Part shown: in pieces, positions 16,716 to 24,768 of the stretch
Numbering within the stretch: position 1 is the stretch's first letter
Layout of the letters: each line of letters starts with the position of its first letter
From: Streptomyces sp. NBC_00659
GTDB lineage: Bacteria; Actinomycetota; Actinomycetes; Streptomycetales; Streptomycetaceae
Assembly: GCF_036226925.1 (NCBI RefSeq)
Contig: NZ_CP109031.1
Span: forward strand, 6,758,001-6,822,000
Reading direction: 5' to 3'
DNA length: 64,000 nucleotides
Made by a program: the position numbers and the translations under genes
The notes under the pieces: model-generated
Database searches by the model: none
Told to the model about the DNA's origin: nothing
The model's input: the letters and a program-made list of their open reading frames with translations, nothing else

Positions 16716-16751
16716 GATTCCGTCGCGTAACCAAAAGGCAACAACGGAATC
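16716..16751. promoter_or_regulatory. GATTCCGT-N20-ACGGAATC inverted repeat
   Basis: Perfect 8-base inverted arms (16716-16723 and 16744-16751), 101 bp before the aldehyde dehydrogenase start and on the divergent promoter of the NADAR gene. It could be a spaced operator for a PucR- or GntR-like regulator, or a loose hairpin. Confidence 0.35.
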
Positions 16752-16851
16752 ACTTGTTGGAGTCCCTTTGCTCTGTCAGGATCGGCACTCAAATCGAGCT
16801 GGAGCTACGCCGACCCTCGTCCCGACGGGGAGGACGGCGGAGGAGAGCGAC

Positions 16852-18378
16852 ATGCACAAACCGGGCCATCGCTTCCAGGCGCAGGACCGCCTCGCGGGCG
16901 GCGCGCAGTACATCGGAGGCCGTCTCACCCAGGGCACCTCCGGCCGTACGCACGCGGTCGTGAACCCCGCCACGGGCGAGGAGGTGTACACGTACGAGCT
17001 GGCGAGCACCGCCGACGTGGACGCGGCCGTCGCCGCCGCCCGCGCGGCGTTCCCCGGCTGGGCGGCCACCACCCCGGGGGAGCGGTCCGACGCGCTGCAC
17101 CGGTTCGCCGCCGTGCTCGCCGAGCGGGCCGAGGAGTTCGCCCGGGCCGAGTCGCTCCAGTGCGGAAAGCCCCTGAAGCTGACCCGCGAGTTCGACGTCC
17201 CGGGAACCATCGACAACACCGCGTTCTTCGCGGGCGCCGCCCGGCATCTGCAGGGCCAGTCGGCCGGTGAGTACTCCGGCGACCACACCTCGTACGTACG
17301 CCGCGAGCCCATCGGGGTCGTCGGTTCCATCGCCCCCTGGAACTACCCGCTCCAGATGGCCGCCTGGAAGATCCTCCCGGCGGTCGCGGCGGGCAACACG
17401 ATCGTGCTGAAGCCCGCCGAGCTGACCCCGCTCACCTCCCTGCTGTTCGCAGAGGCGGCCACCCACGCGGGGATTCCGGACGGTGTCATCAACATCGTCA
17501 CCGGTCTGGGCAAGGAGGCGGGCGAGCATCTCGTCGGGCACCCCGACGTCGCCATGACCTCCTTCACCGGGTCGACCGCCGTCGGCAAGCGGGTCGCGGA
17601 GATCGCCACCTCGACCGTCAAGCGACTCCACCTGGAGCTCGGCGGCAAGGCCCCCTTCCTCGTCTTCGACGACGCGGACCTGGAGGCCGCCGTGCACGGC
17701 GCGGTCGCCGGTTCGCTCATCAACACCGGCCAGGACTGCACGGCCGCCACGCGCGCGTACGTGCAACGCCCCCTCTACGACGCGTTCGTGGAGCGGACCG
17801 GCGCCCTGATGGCGAGCGTCCGCGTGGGCGATCCCTTCGCGCCCGGCACCGACCTCGGCCCGCTGATCTCGCACGCGCAGCGTGACCGCGTCGCCGGATT
17901 CGTCGACCGGGCCCGCGGCTACGCGCGCGTGGTCACCGGCGGAGAGGCCCCACAGGGAGAGCTCAAGAGCGGCGCGTACTATGCGCCCACGCTCGTCGCC
18001 GACGCCGCACAGGACAGCGAGATCGTGCAGGCCGAGATCTTCGGCCCCGTGCTCGTGGTGCTGCCCTTCGACACCGACGACGAGGGCATCGCGCTGGCCA
18101 ACGACACCCCGTACGGACTGGCCGCCTCCGCCTGGAGCCGCGACGTCTACCGGGCCAACCGCGCGACCCGCGAGATCAAGGCCGGGTGCGTGTGGGTCAA
18201 CGATCACATCCCGATCATCAGCGAGATGCCGCACGGCGGTTACAAGGCCTCCGGCTTCGGCAAGGACATGTCCGCCTACTCCTTCGAGGAGTACACGCAG
18301 GTCAAGCACGTCATGTTCGACAACACCGCGGTCGCCAGGAAGGACTGGCACCGCACGGTCTTCGGGGACCGGCCGTAG
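16852..18378 (+). CDS. Aldehyde dehydrogenase, gamma-aminobutyraldehyde dehydrogenase-like
   Basis: A 508-residue NAD(P)-dependent ALDH that heads the polyamine gene cluster, so it probably oxidises gamma-aminobutyraldehyde or its gamma-glutamyl form to GABA or gamma-glutamyl-GABA. Motifs: PWNYPLQMAAWKI, FTGSTAVGKRV, catalytic Glu in LELGGKAPF, catalytic Cys in NTGQDCTAATR, EIFGPVLVVLPF and NDTPYGLAAS. The ATG has GGAGGAGAG upstream. The solute-binding-protein gene follows after 73 bp. Substrate is inferred from neighbours. Confidence 0.9.
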   Translation: MHKPGHRFQAQDRLAGGAQYIGGRLTQGTSGRTHAVVNPATGEEVYTYELASTADVDAAVAAARAAFPGWAATTPGERSDALHRFAAVLAERAEEFARAESLQCGKPLKLTREFDVPGTIDNTAFFAGAARHLQGQSAGEYSGDHTSYVRREPIGVVGSIAPWNYPLQMAAWKILPAVAAGNTIVLKPAELTPLTSLLFAEAATHAGIPDGVINIVTGLGKEAGEHLVGHPDVAMTSFTGSTAVGKRVAEIATSTVKRLHLELGGKAPFLVFDDADLEAAVHGAVAGSLINTGQDCTAATRAYVQRPLYDAFVERTGALMASVRVGDPFAPGTDLGPLISHAQRDRVAGFVDRARGYARVVTGGEAPQGELKSGAYYAPTLVADAAQDSEIVQAEIFGPVLVVLPFDTDDEGIALANDTPYGLAASAWSRDVYRANRATREIKAGCVWVNDHIPIISEMPHGGYKASGFGKDMSAYSFEEYTQVKHVMFDNTAVARKDWHRTVFGDRP

Positions 18379-18451
18379 CCCCATCGGCTACGGCCCTGTG
18401 GCAGACCAGGCCGCGACCACGGCCGCGACCCTCTCGAAAGGGCATCAGAGC

Positions 18452-19699
18452 ATGGAGCAGTACGAGCCCGAACGCCTGTCCCCGGTGCAACTGGCCGCCA
18501 TGCGGCGCAGCCTCCGGAACGGCAGGGCGGCCCTCACCCGTCGTTCACTGCTGCGTGCCTCGGCGGGCGGCGCGCTGGCCGTCGGCGGACTCGGGGCACT
18601 GAGCGGCTGCGGGATCCCCGCGGCCGGCCTGACCCAGGGCGGCACGTCCGCCCAGGACCACTCCGCCACGGAGAAGACCCTCAACTTCTCCAACTGGACC
18701 GAGTACATCGACCTCGACGACAGCGGCAAGCACCACCCGACGCTGGAGACGTTCCGCAAGCGGACGGGTATCTCGGTCAAGTACACCGAGGACATCAACG
18801 ACAACAACGAGTTCTTCGCCAAGATCAAGCCGCAGCTCGCCGCCGGCCAGCCCACCGGCCGCGACCTGATCGTCCTCACCGACTGGCTGGCCGCGCGCGT
18901 GATCCGCCTGGGCTGGGTCCAGAAGCTCGACCCGTCCAACCTGCCGCACGCCTACACCAACCTGTCGCCGCAGTTCCGCAACCCCGACTGGGACCCGGGA
19001 CGCGCCTACTCGTACGCGTGGCAGGGCATCCCGACGGTCATCGCCTTCAACAAGAAGGCGCTCGACGGGATCGAGGTGAAGTCGGTCTCCGACCTCCTCG
19101 ACAACCCGAAGCTGAAGGGCCGTGTCTCGTTCCTGTCCGAGATGCGCGACACCATGGGCATGACCCTGCTCGACATGGGCAAGGACCCGGCGAAGTTCAC
19201 CGACGACGACTACGACGCGGCCATAGCCCGGCTGCAGAAGGCCGTCGACAAGGGCCAGATCCGCCGCTTCACGGGCAACGACTACACCTCCGACCTGACC
19301 AAGGGCGACATCGCCGCCTGCGTCGCCTGGGCCGGAGACGTCGTCCAGCTCAAGAACGACAGCCCGGACGTCGACTTCGTCATCCCGGACAGCGGCTACA
19401 TGACGTCGACCGACAACCTGCTGGTCCCCAACAAGGCGCGTCACAAGACGAACGCCGAGCGGCTGATCGACTTCTACTACGAGCCGGAGCAGGCCGCCGA
19501 GCTCGCCGCGTACATCAACTACGCGACTCCGGTCGAAGGAGTGAAGCCCTACCTTGCCAAGATCGACGAGGACGCGGCGAACAACCCGCTGATCGTTCCC
19601 GACAAGGCCATGCAGGCCCGGTCCCACGCCTTCCGCTCGCTGAGCCAGAAGGAAGAGACGGCCTACGAAGAGAAGTTCGCGAAGCTCACAGGGGCGTGA
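18452..19699 (+). CDS. Polyamine ABC transporter substrate-binding lipoprotein (PotD-like)
   Basis: A 415-residue binding protein that captures putrescine or spermidine outside the cell. The N-terminus has a twin-arginine motif (TRRSLLRAS) and a lipobox ending in LSGC. The mature part starts with LNFSNWTEYIDLDDSG, typical of PotD/PotF, and carries DLIVLTDWLAARVI and the C-terminal INYATPV. The following ATPase gene begins 2 bases after its stop. Which polyamine it binds cannot be read directly. Confidence 0.93.
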   Translation: MEQYEPERLSPVQLAAMRRSLRNGRAALTRRSLLRASAGGALAVGGLGALSGCGIPAAGLTQGGTSAQDHSATEKTLNFSNWTEYIDLDDSGKHHPTLETFRKRTGISVKYTEDINDNNEFFAKIKPQLAAGQPTGRDLIVLTDWLAARVIRLGWVQKLDPSNLPHAYTNLSPQFRNPDWDPGRAYSYAWQGIPTVIAFNKKALDGIEVKSVSDLLDNPKLKGRVSFLSEMRDTMGMTLLDMGKDPAKFTDDDYDAAIARLQKAVDKGQIRRFTGNDYTSDLTKGDIAACVAWAGDVVQLKNDSPDVDFVIPDSGYMTSTDNLLVPNKARHKTNAERLIDFYYEPEQAAELAAYINYATPVEGVKPYLAKIDEDAANNPLIVPDKAMQARSHAFRSLSQKEETAYEEKFAKLTGA

Positions 19700-19701
19700 C
19701 G

Positions 19702-20874
19702 ATGATGACGACAGAAACCAGCGGCGACGTCCGCCTCACCGGGATCAGCAAGACCTACGGATCCTTCACCGCCGTACACCCGCTCGACCTGACCGTGCCG
19801 CAGGGCTCCTTCTTCGCCCTGCTCGGCGCCTCGGGCTGCGGCAAGACGACCACCCTGCGCATGATCGCCGGTCTGGAGGAACCTTCCTCCGGCACCGTGC
19901 ACCTCGGCGACCAGGAGGTGACGAACCTGCCGCCGTACAAGCGGCCGGTGAACACCGTCTTCCAGTCGTACGCGCTCTTCCCGCACCTCGACATCTTCGA
20001 GAACGTCGCCTTCGGCCTGCGCCGGCGCGGGATCAAGAGCGTCAAGAAGCAGGTCGGGGAGATGCTCGACCTCGTCCAGCTCGGCGAGCAGGCACGCAAG
20101 AAGCCCCATCAGCTCTCCGGCGGCCAGCAGCAGCGTGTCGCGGTCGCCCGCGCACTGATCAACCACCCCAAAGTGCTGCTCCTGGACGAGCCCCTCGGCG
20201 CCCTCGACCTCAAGCTGCGCCGCCAGATGCAGCTGGAGCTCAAGCGCATCCAGACCGAGGTCGGCATCACCTTCGTACACGTCACGCACGACCAGGAGGA
20301 GGCCATGACCATGGCCGACACGGTCGCCGTGATGAACGGGGGCCGCGTCGAGCAGCTCGGCGCGCCCGCCGACCTCTACGAGAACCCGAACACCACCTTC
20401 GTCGCCAACTTCCTCGGCACCTCCAACCTCATCGAGGCCGAGGTCGACTCCAGGAGCGGCGGCGACATCGTGCTCAAGGCGGGCGGCGGCAAGCTGGTTC
20501 TCCCCGCGGCGCGTTGTTCGGCACCCGCCACGACCGGCGGCAAGGTCCTGGTGGGCGTCCGCCCGGAGAAGATCTCCCTCACGCACGCCGACGACGCGGG
20601 CGAGATACCCGCCGGCCGCAACCGGATCACCGGCAAGATCGCCGACTCCAGTTTCATCGGCGTCTCCACCCAGTACGTCATCGACAGCGCCGTCTGCCCC
20701 GAGTTCGAGGTCTACGCCCAGAACATCGACCGGGACTCCCGGCTCGTCCCCGGCGCGGACGTGGTCCTGCACTGGAGCCCGGCGCACACCTTCGGACTCG
20801 ACGCAGCCCAGTCCCCGCTTGCCGGGACAGAGGTCTCCGCGGGTGTCGACACGGCCGAGGAGGAGGCCGCCTGA
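19702..20874 (+). CDS. Polyamine ABC transporter ATP-binding protein (PotA-like)
   Basis: A 390-residue ABC ATPase with Walker A GASGCGKTT, Q-loop FQSYALFPH, signature LSGGQQQR, Walker B VLLLDEPLGALD and switch His in VTHDQEEAM. A C-terminal TOBE-like regulatory domain occupies about residues 280-370. AGGGG precedes the double ATG. The stop shares its last base with the start of the first permease (TGATG). It energises the importer formed with the two permeases and the lipoprotein. Confidence 0.95.
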   Translation: MMTTETSGDVRLTGISKTYGSFTAVHPLDLTVPQGSFFALLGASGCGKTTTLRMIAGLEEPSSGTVHLGDQEVTNLPPYKRPVNTVFQSYALFPHLDIFENVAFGLRRRGIKSVKKQVGEMLDLVQLGEQARKKPHQLSGGQQQRVAVARALINHPKVLLLDEPLGALDLKLRRQMQLELKRIQTEVGITFVHVTHDQEEAMTMADTVAVMNGGRVEQLGAPADLYENPNTTFVANFLGTSNLIEAEVDSRSGGDIVLKAGGGKLVLPAARCSAPATTGGKVLVGVRPEKISLTHADDAGEIPAGRNRITGKIADSSFIGVSTQYVIDSAVCPEFEVYAQNIDRDSRLVPGADVVLHWSPAHTFGLDAAQSPLAGTEVSAGVDTAEEEAA

Positions 20875-21803
20875 TGGCCACCGTCGCCGAGGCCGAAGCG
20901 CCACCGCTCGCGCCGCATACCGAGCCGAAGCCGCCGAAGAAGCGGGGCCGCCTGGTCCCGTACTGGCTGCTGCTGCCCGGACTCCTGTGGCTCCTCGTCT
21001 TCTTCGCGCTGCCGATGATCTACCAGGCCTCCACGTCCGTGCAGACGGGCTCCCTGGAGGAGGGCTACAAGGTCACCTGGCACTTCGCGACCTACTGGGA
21101 CGCGCTCACCGAGTACTGGCCGCAGTTCCTGCGCTCGGTGTCCTACGCGGCCGCCGCCACGGTCCTGTGCCTGCTGCTCGGCTACCCGCTGGCGTATCTG
21201 ATCGCCTTCCGGGCGGGCCGCTGGCGCAACCTGATCATGATCCTGGTGATCGCGCCCTTCTTCACCAGCTTCCTGATCCGCACCCTGGCCTGGAAGACGA
21301 TCCTCGCCGACGGCGGCCCCGTCGTCGGCGCGCTCAACACGCTGCACGTCCTGAACGTCACCGACTGGCTCGGCTGGACCGCGGGCGACCGCGTCCTCGC
21401 GACGCCACTGGCCGTGGTCTGCGGTCTGACGTACAACTTCCTGCCGTTCATGATCCTGCCGCTCTACACCTCGCTGGAGCGGATCGACGGCCGGCTGCAC
21501 GAGGCCGCGGGCGACCTGTACGCCAGGCCCTGGACGACCTTCCGCAAGGTCACCTTCCCGCTGTCGATGCCGGGCGTGGTCTCCGGAACGCTGCTGACGT
21601 TCATCCCGGCGGCCGGTGACTACGTCAACGCCGAACTCCTCGGCTCGACCGACACCCGCATGATCGGCAACGTCATCCAGACCCAGTTCCTGAGGATCCT
21701 GGACTATCCGACGGCCGCCGCGCTCTCCTTCATTCTCATGGCCGCGATCCTGCTCATGGTCACGGTCTACATCCGCCGGTCCGGGACGGAGGATCTGGTC
21801 TAA
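20874..21803 (+). CDS. Polyamine ABC transporter permease (PotB-like)
   Basis: A 309-residue inner-membrane permease with six predicted helices after a Pro/Lys-rich cytoplasmic start (PKPPKKRGRLVPYWLLLPG). The EAA loop is HEAAGDLYARPWTTFRKVTFPLS, which contacts the ATPase. The start overlaps the ATPase stop and the stop abuts the next ATG, so translation is coupled along the operon. Confidence 0.94.
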   Translation: MATVAEAEAPPLAPHTEPKPPKKRGRLVPYWLLLPGLLWLLVFFALPMIYQASTSVQTGSLEEGYKVTWHFATYWDALTEYWPQFLRSVSYAAAATVLCLLLGYPLAYLIAFRAGRWRNLIMILVIAPFFTSFLIRTLAWKTILADGGPVVGALNTLHVLNVTDWLGWTAGDRVLATPLAVVCGLTYNFLPFMILPLYTSLERIDGRLHEAAGDLYARPWTTFRKVTFPLSMPGVVSGTLLTFIPAAGDYVNAELLGSTDTRMIGNVIQTQFLRILDYPTAAALSFILMAAILLMVTVYIRRSGTEDLV

Positions 21804-22604
21804 ATGCCCCTCGTCACCTGGCTCAAGCGTCATCTCGTCGTCATCGCGGGACTGCTGACGCTGTCCTATCTGCTGCTGCCCAACGTCGTCGTCACCGTGT
21901 TCTCCTTCAACAAACCGAAGGGCCGCTTCAATTACGAGTGGCAGCAGTTCTCCACGGACGCCTGGAAGGATCCGTGCGGTGTCGCCGACATGTGCGGCTC
22001 GCTCGGGCTCAGCCTCCAGATCGCCGTATGGGCGACGATCGGGGCCACCGTCCTCGGCACGATGATCGCCTTCGCGCTGGTCCGCTACCGCTTCCGCGCG
22101 CGCGGCGCCGTGAACTCGCTGATCTTCCTGCCGATGGCGATGCCCGAGGTCGTCATGGCCGCCTCGCTGCTCACCCTGTTCCTCAACATGGGCGCCCAGC
22201 TCGGCTTCTGGACGATCCTGATCGCCCACATCATGTTCTGCCTCAGCTTCGTCGTGACAGCCGTCAAGGCCCGTGTCATGTCGATGGACCCCCGGCTGGA
22301 GCAGGCGGCCCAGGACCTCTACGCCGGCCCGGCGCAGACGTTCCTGCGGGTCACCCTGCCCATCGCGGCCCCCGGAATCGCCGCGGGCGCGCTGCTCGCC
22401 TTCGCGCTCTCCTTCGACGATTTCATCATCACCAATTTCAACGCGGGCTCGACCGTCACGTTCCCCATGTTCGTCTGGGGTTCGGCACAGCGCGGAACAC
22501 CCGTCCAGATCAATGTCATCGGTACGGCCATGTTCCTCGTCGCCGTCCTGTTCGTCCTGTTCGGAATGGTCATCGGAAATCGCCGGAACAGGCAGAAGGC
22601 ATAA
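21804..22604 (+). CDS. Polyamine ABC transporter permease (PotC-like)
   Basis: A 266-residue permease, the second membrane subunit, with six predicted helices and the EAA-type segment LEQAAQDLYAGPAQTF. SFDDFIITNF is a conserved PotC/PotI element. Its ATG directly follows the TAA of the previous permease with no spacer. A flavoprotein gene follows after 30 bp. Confidence 0.94.
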   Translation: MPLVTWLKRHLVVIAGLLTLSYLLLPNVVVTVFSFNKPKGRFNYEWQQFSTDAWKDPCGVADMCGSLGLSLQIAVWATIGATVLGTMIAFALVRYRFRARGAVNSLIFLPMAMPEVVMAASLLTLFLNMGAQLGFWTILIAHIMFCLSFVVTAVKARVMSMDPRLEQAAQDLYAGPAQTFLRVTLPIAAPGIAAGALLAFALSFDDFIITNFNAGSTVTFPMFVWGSAQRGTPVQINVIGTAMFLVAVLFVLFGMVIGNRRNRQKA

Positions 22605-22634
22605 CGCTCGTCACCCTTGTAGGGAGTTGAAATC

Positions 22635-24062
22635 ATGGCCCCAAGCGCCATGACCCGTGGTAATCAGTGGACGAAATCCCTTTCCGACGCCCAGCCGGTC
22701 CCGTACTGGCTGGACGACCCCGGCAGACCCCGCCCCGAGCCCGCGCTCACCGGCGCCGAGACCTGCGACCTGCTCGTCGTCGGCGGCGGCTACAGCGGAC
22801 TGTGGACCGCGCTGATCGCCAAGGAGCGCGACCCCGGGCGGGATGTCGTCCTGGTGGAGGGCCGCGAGGTGGGCTGGGCCGCCTCGGGCCGCAACGGCGG
22901 CTTCTGCGCCGCCTCCCTCACCCACGGTCTGTCCAACGGGCTCACCCGCTGGCCGGACGAGATCGGGAAGCTGGAGGAGCTGGGCGCCCGCAACCTCGAC
23001 GAGATCGAGGCGGCGGTCGCCCGCTACTCCCTCGACTGCGACTTCGAGCGCAGCGGCGAGATCGACGTCGCCACCGAGCCGCACCAGGCGGAAGAACTGC
23101 GCGCGTGGCACCAGGAGCTGGAGCGGCGGGGTCTCGCCGACGGCATCGAGTTCCTCGACACCGCGGCCGTACGGGAACAGGTCGACTCCCCGACCTTCCT
23201 GGCCGGGCTGCACGACCGGCGCGGGGTCGCCATGCTCCACCCGGCCAAACTGGCCTGGGGCCTCAAGCGCGCGTGCGTGGAGCTCGGAGTGCGGGTGTAC
23301 GAGCACACGCCCGCCCTCGAGCTGAAGCCGTCCGGCGCCGGCATGGCCGTCCGCACGCCGTACGGCTCGGTCCGCGCCCGCCGGGTGGCCCTCGGCACCA
23401 ACATCTTCCCGAACCTGGTCAAGCGCGTGCGCCCGTACACCGTCCCGGTCTACGACTACGCGCTGATGACCGAACCGCTCACCGCCGACCAGCTCGCCTC
23501 CATCGGCTGGAAGAACCGCCAGGGTCTCGGCGACTCGGCGAACCAGTTCCACTACTTCCGGCTGTCGGCCGACAACCGCATCCTGTGGGGCGGCTACGAC
23601 GCGATCTATCCGTACGGCGGCCGGGTGCGCGCCGAGTACGACGACCGCCCCGAGACGTACGCCACGCTCGCCGAGCACTTCTTCACCTGCTTCCCGCAGC
23701 TCGAGGGCGTCCGCTTCTCCCACGCCTGGGGCGGCGCGATCGACACCTGCTCCCGGTTCTCGGCGTTCTTCGGCAGCGCCCACCAGGGCAAGGTCGCCTA
23801 CGCGGCCGGCTACACGGGCCTCGGTGTGGGCGCCACCCGGTTCGGCGCGGAGGTGATGCTCGACCTGCTGGAGGGGGAGCGGACCGAACGCACCGAGCTG
23901 GAGATGGTCCGCAGGAAGCCGCTGCCGTTCCCGCCCGAGCCGTTCGCCTGGACCGGCATCGCGCTCACCAAGTGGTCGCTGGCGCGGGCGGACACGCACG
24001 GAGGCCGGCGCAACCTGTGGCTGAAGACGATGGACAAGCTGGGCCTCGGCTTCGACAGCTGA
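22635..24062 (+). CDS. FAD-dependent amine oxidoreductase, gamma-glutamylputrescine oxidase-like
   Basis: A 475-residue DAO-family flavoprotein. The FAD-binding GGGYSGL lies near residue 55 and WAASGRNGGFCAASLTHG is the typical PuuB-like flavin site. The C-terminal GYTGLGVGATRFGAE also contacts FAD. It probably oxidises gamma-glutamylputrescine (or putrescine) to the aldehyde used by the cluster's aldehyde dehydrogenase. It is last in the importer operon; the ATG has AGGGAG upstream. No gamma-glutamylputrescine synthetase or hydrolase is in the window. Confidence 0.88.
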   Translation: MAPSAMTRGNQWTKSLSDAQPVPYWLDDPGRPRPEPALTGAETCDLLVVGGGYSGLWTALIAKERDPGRDVVLVEGREVGWAASGRNGGFCAASLTHGLSNGLTRWPDEIGKLEELGARNLDEIEAAVARYSLDCDFERSGEIDVATEPHQAEELRAWHQELERRGLADGIEFLDTAAVREQVDSPTFLAGLHDRRGVAMLHPAKLAWGLKRACVELGVRVYEHTPALELKPSGAGMAVRTPYGSVRARRVALGTNIFPNLVKRVRPYTVPVYDYALMTEPLTADQLASIGWKNRQGLGDSANQFHYFRLSADNRILWGGYDAIYPYGGRVRAEYDDRPETYATLAEHFFTCFPQLEGVRFSHAWGGAIDTCSRFSAFFGSAHQGKVAYAAGYTGLGVGATRFGAEVMLDLLEGERTERTELEMVRRKPLPFPPEPFAWTGIALTKWSLARADTHGGRRNLWLKTMDKLGLGFDS

Positions 24063-24189
24063 CGGCACGCCCGCGAAGGGCATGAGCTGAATTTCTGTCA
24101 ATCGGTCCCCCGAACCCGCGTAATGGACCGCCCGGACCTCCCTCTCCTCTGTGACGCGACCGGCGTCGACACGAGAGGGAGGTTCCGTC

Positions 24190-24648
24190 ATGACAGGGCC
24201 CAAGGCGGCGGTCGAGTGGCTGGTATCCGTGGCTCCGGACCCCGAAGCCTGCCGCTGGGAGTGGGAGCGCAGTCCCCGAGGGGTCACGCTGCTGCCCGCG
24301 GGAAAGGCCTGGGACGTCCTGATTCTTCCGGCCGGGCTCGGCTATCCCACCCTCGACGTGCTGACCCGGGTGCTCGACCAGCCCGGGCCGGTGCTCGTCG
24401 ACTTCGGGGACGCCCGGATGGGCTTCTTCGTGCCCGCGGGCACCGCGACCCGGTGGCTGGGCACGGGGGTCCGCGCGGCGGGCCACGGCACATGGATCGT
24501 GGTGCCCTATCCGGGACGGTCGACCGGCGGGGTCCGCTGGCTGGTCGCGCCGGACGGCTCGGGCACGCTCACGGACCCGGCACTTCTCGAACTGGCCATG
24601 CACGAGGCCGCGGCCGGCCTCGCTCGTGACAGGGGCCGGCGCCGGTGA
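24190..24648 (+). CDS. Conserved hypothetical protein, 152 aa
   Basis: A small soluble protein without signal peptide or membrane helix. GPVLVDFGDARMGFFVPAG, GHGTWIVVPYPGR and LLELAMHEAA stand out. The middle part faintly recalls the primase-polymerase-like proteins common in streptomycetes, but no catalytic acidic pair is evident. The start ATG at 24190 has GGGAGG seven bases upstream; an in-frame GTG at 24151 lacks one. Codon use is typical for the genome. Function unknown. Confidence 0.75.
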   Translation: MTGPKAAVEWLVSVAPDPEACRWEWERSPRGVTLLPAGKAWDVLILPAGLGYPTLDVLTRVLDQPGPVLVDFGDARMGFFVPAGTATRWLGTGVRAAGHGTWIVVPYPGRSTGGVRWLVAPDGSGTLTDPALLELAMHEAAAGLARDRGRRR

Positions 24649-24694
24649 GGGGAGCTCCCGGCGGCCGTCGGAACTCCGTTGCCTGCCAGAGGAC

Positions 24695-24721
24695 TTGACA
24701 ACCGAATTGGTCTGGACCAAG
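24695..24721 (+). promoter_or_regulatory. Chitinase promoter with DasR-type dre site
   Basis: TTGACA (24695-24700) is a consensus -35. Immediately after it, 24706-24721 reads ATTGGTCTGGACCAAG, a near-perfect palindrome. It matches 12 of 16 bases of the DasR responsive element (AGTGGTCTAGACCACT, from memory), and the element is typical of Streptomyces chitinase promoters. The site would let DasR occlude the promoter until glucosamine phosphates accumulate. Confidence 0.72.
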
Positions 24722-24768
24722 TTGGGCGCGCGCTCCATCCTCCAACTCCCCCATGCCCGGAGGCACTC

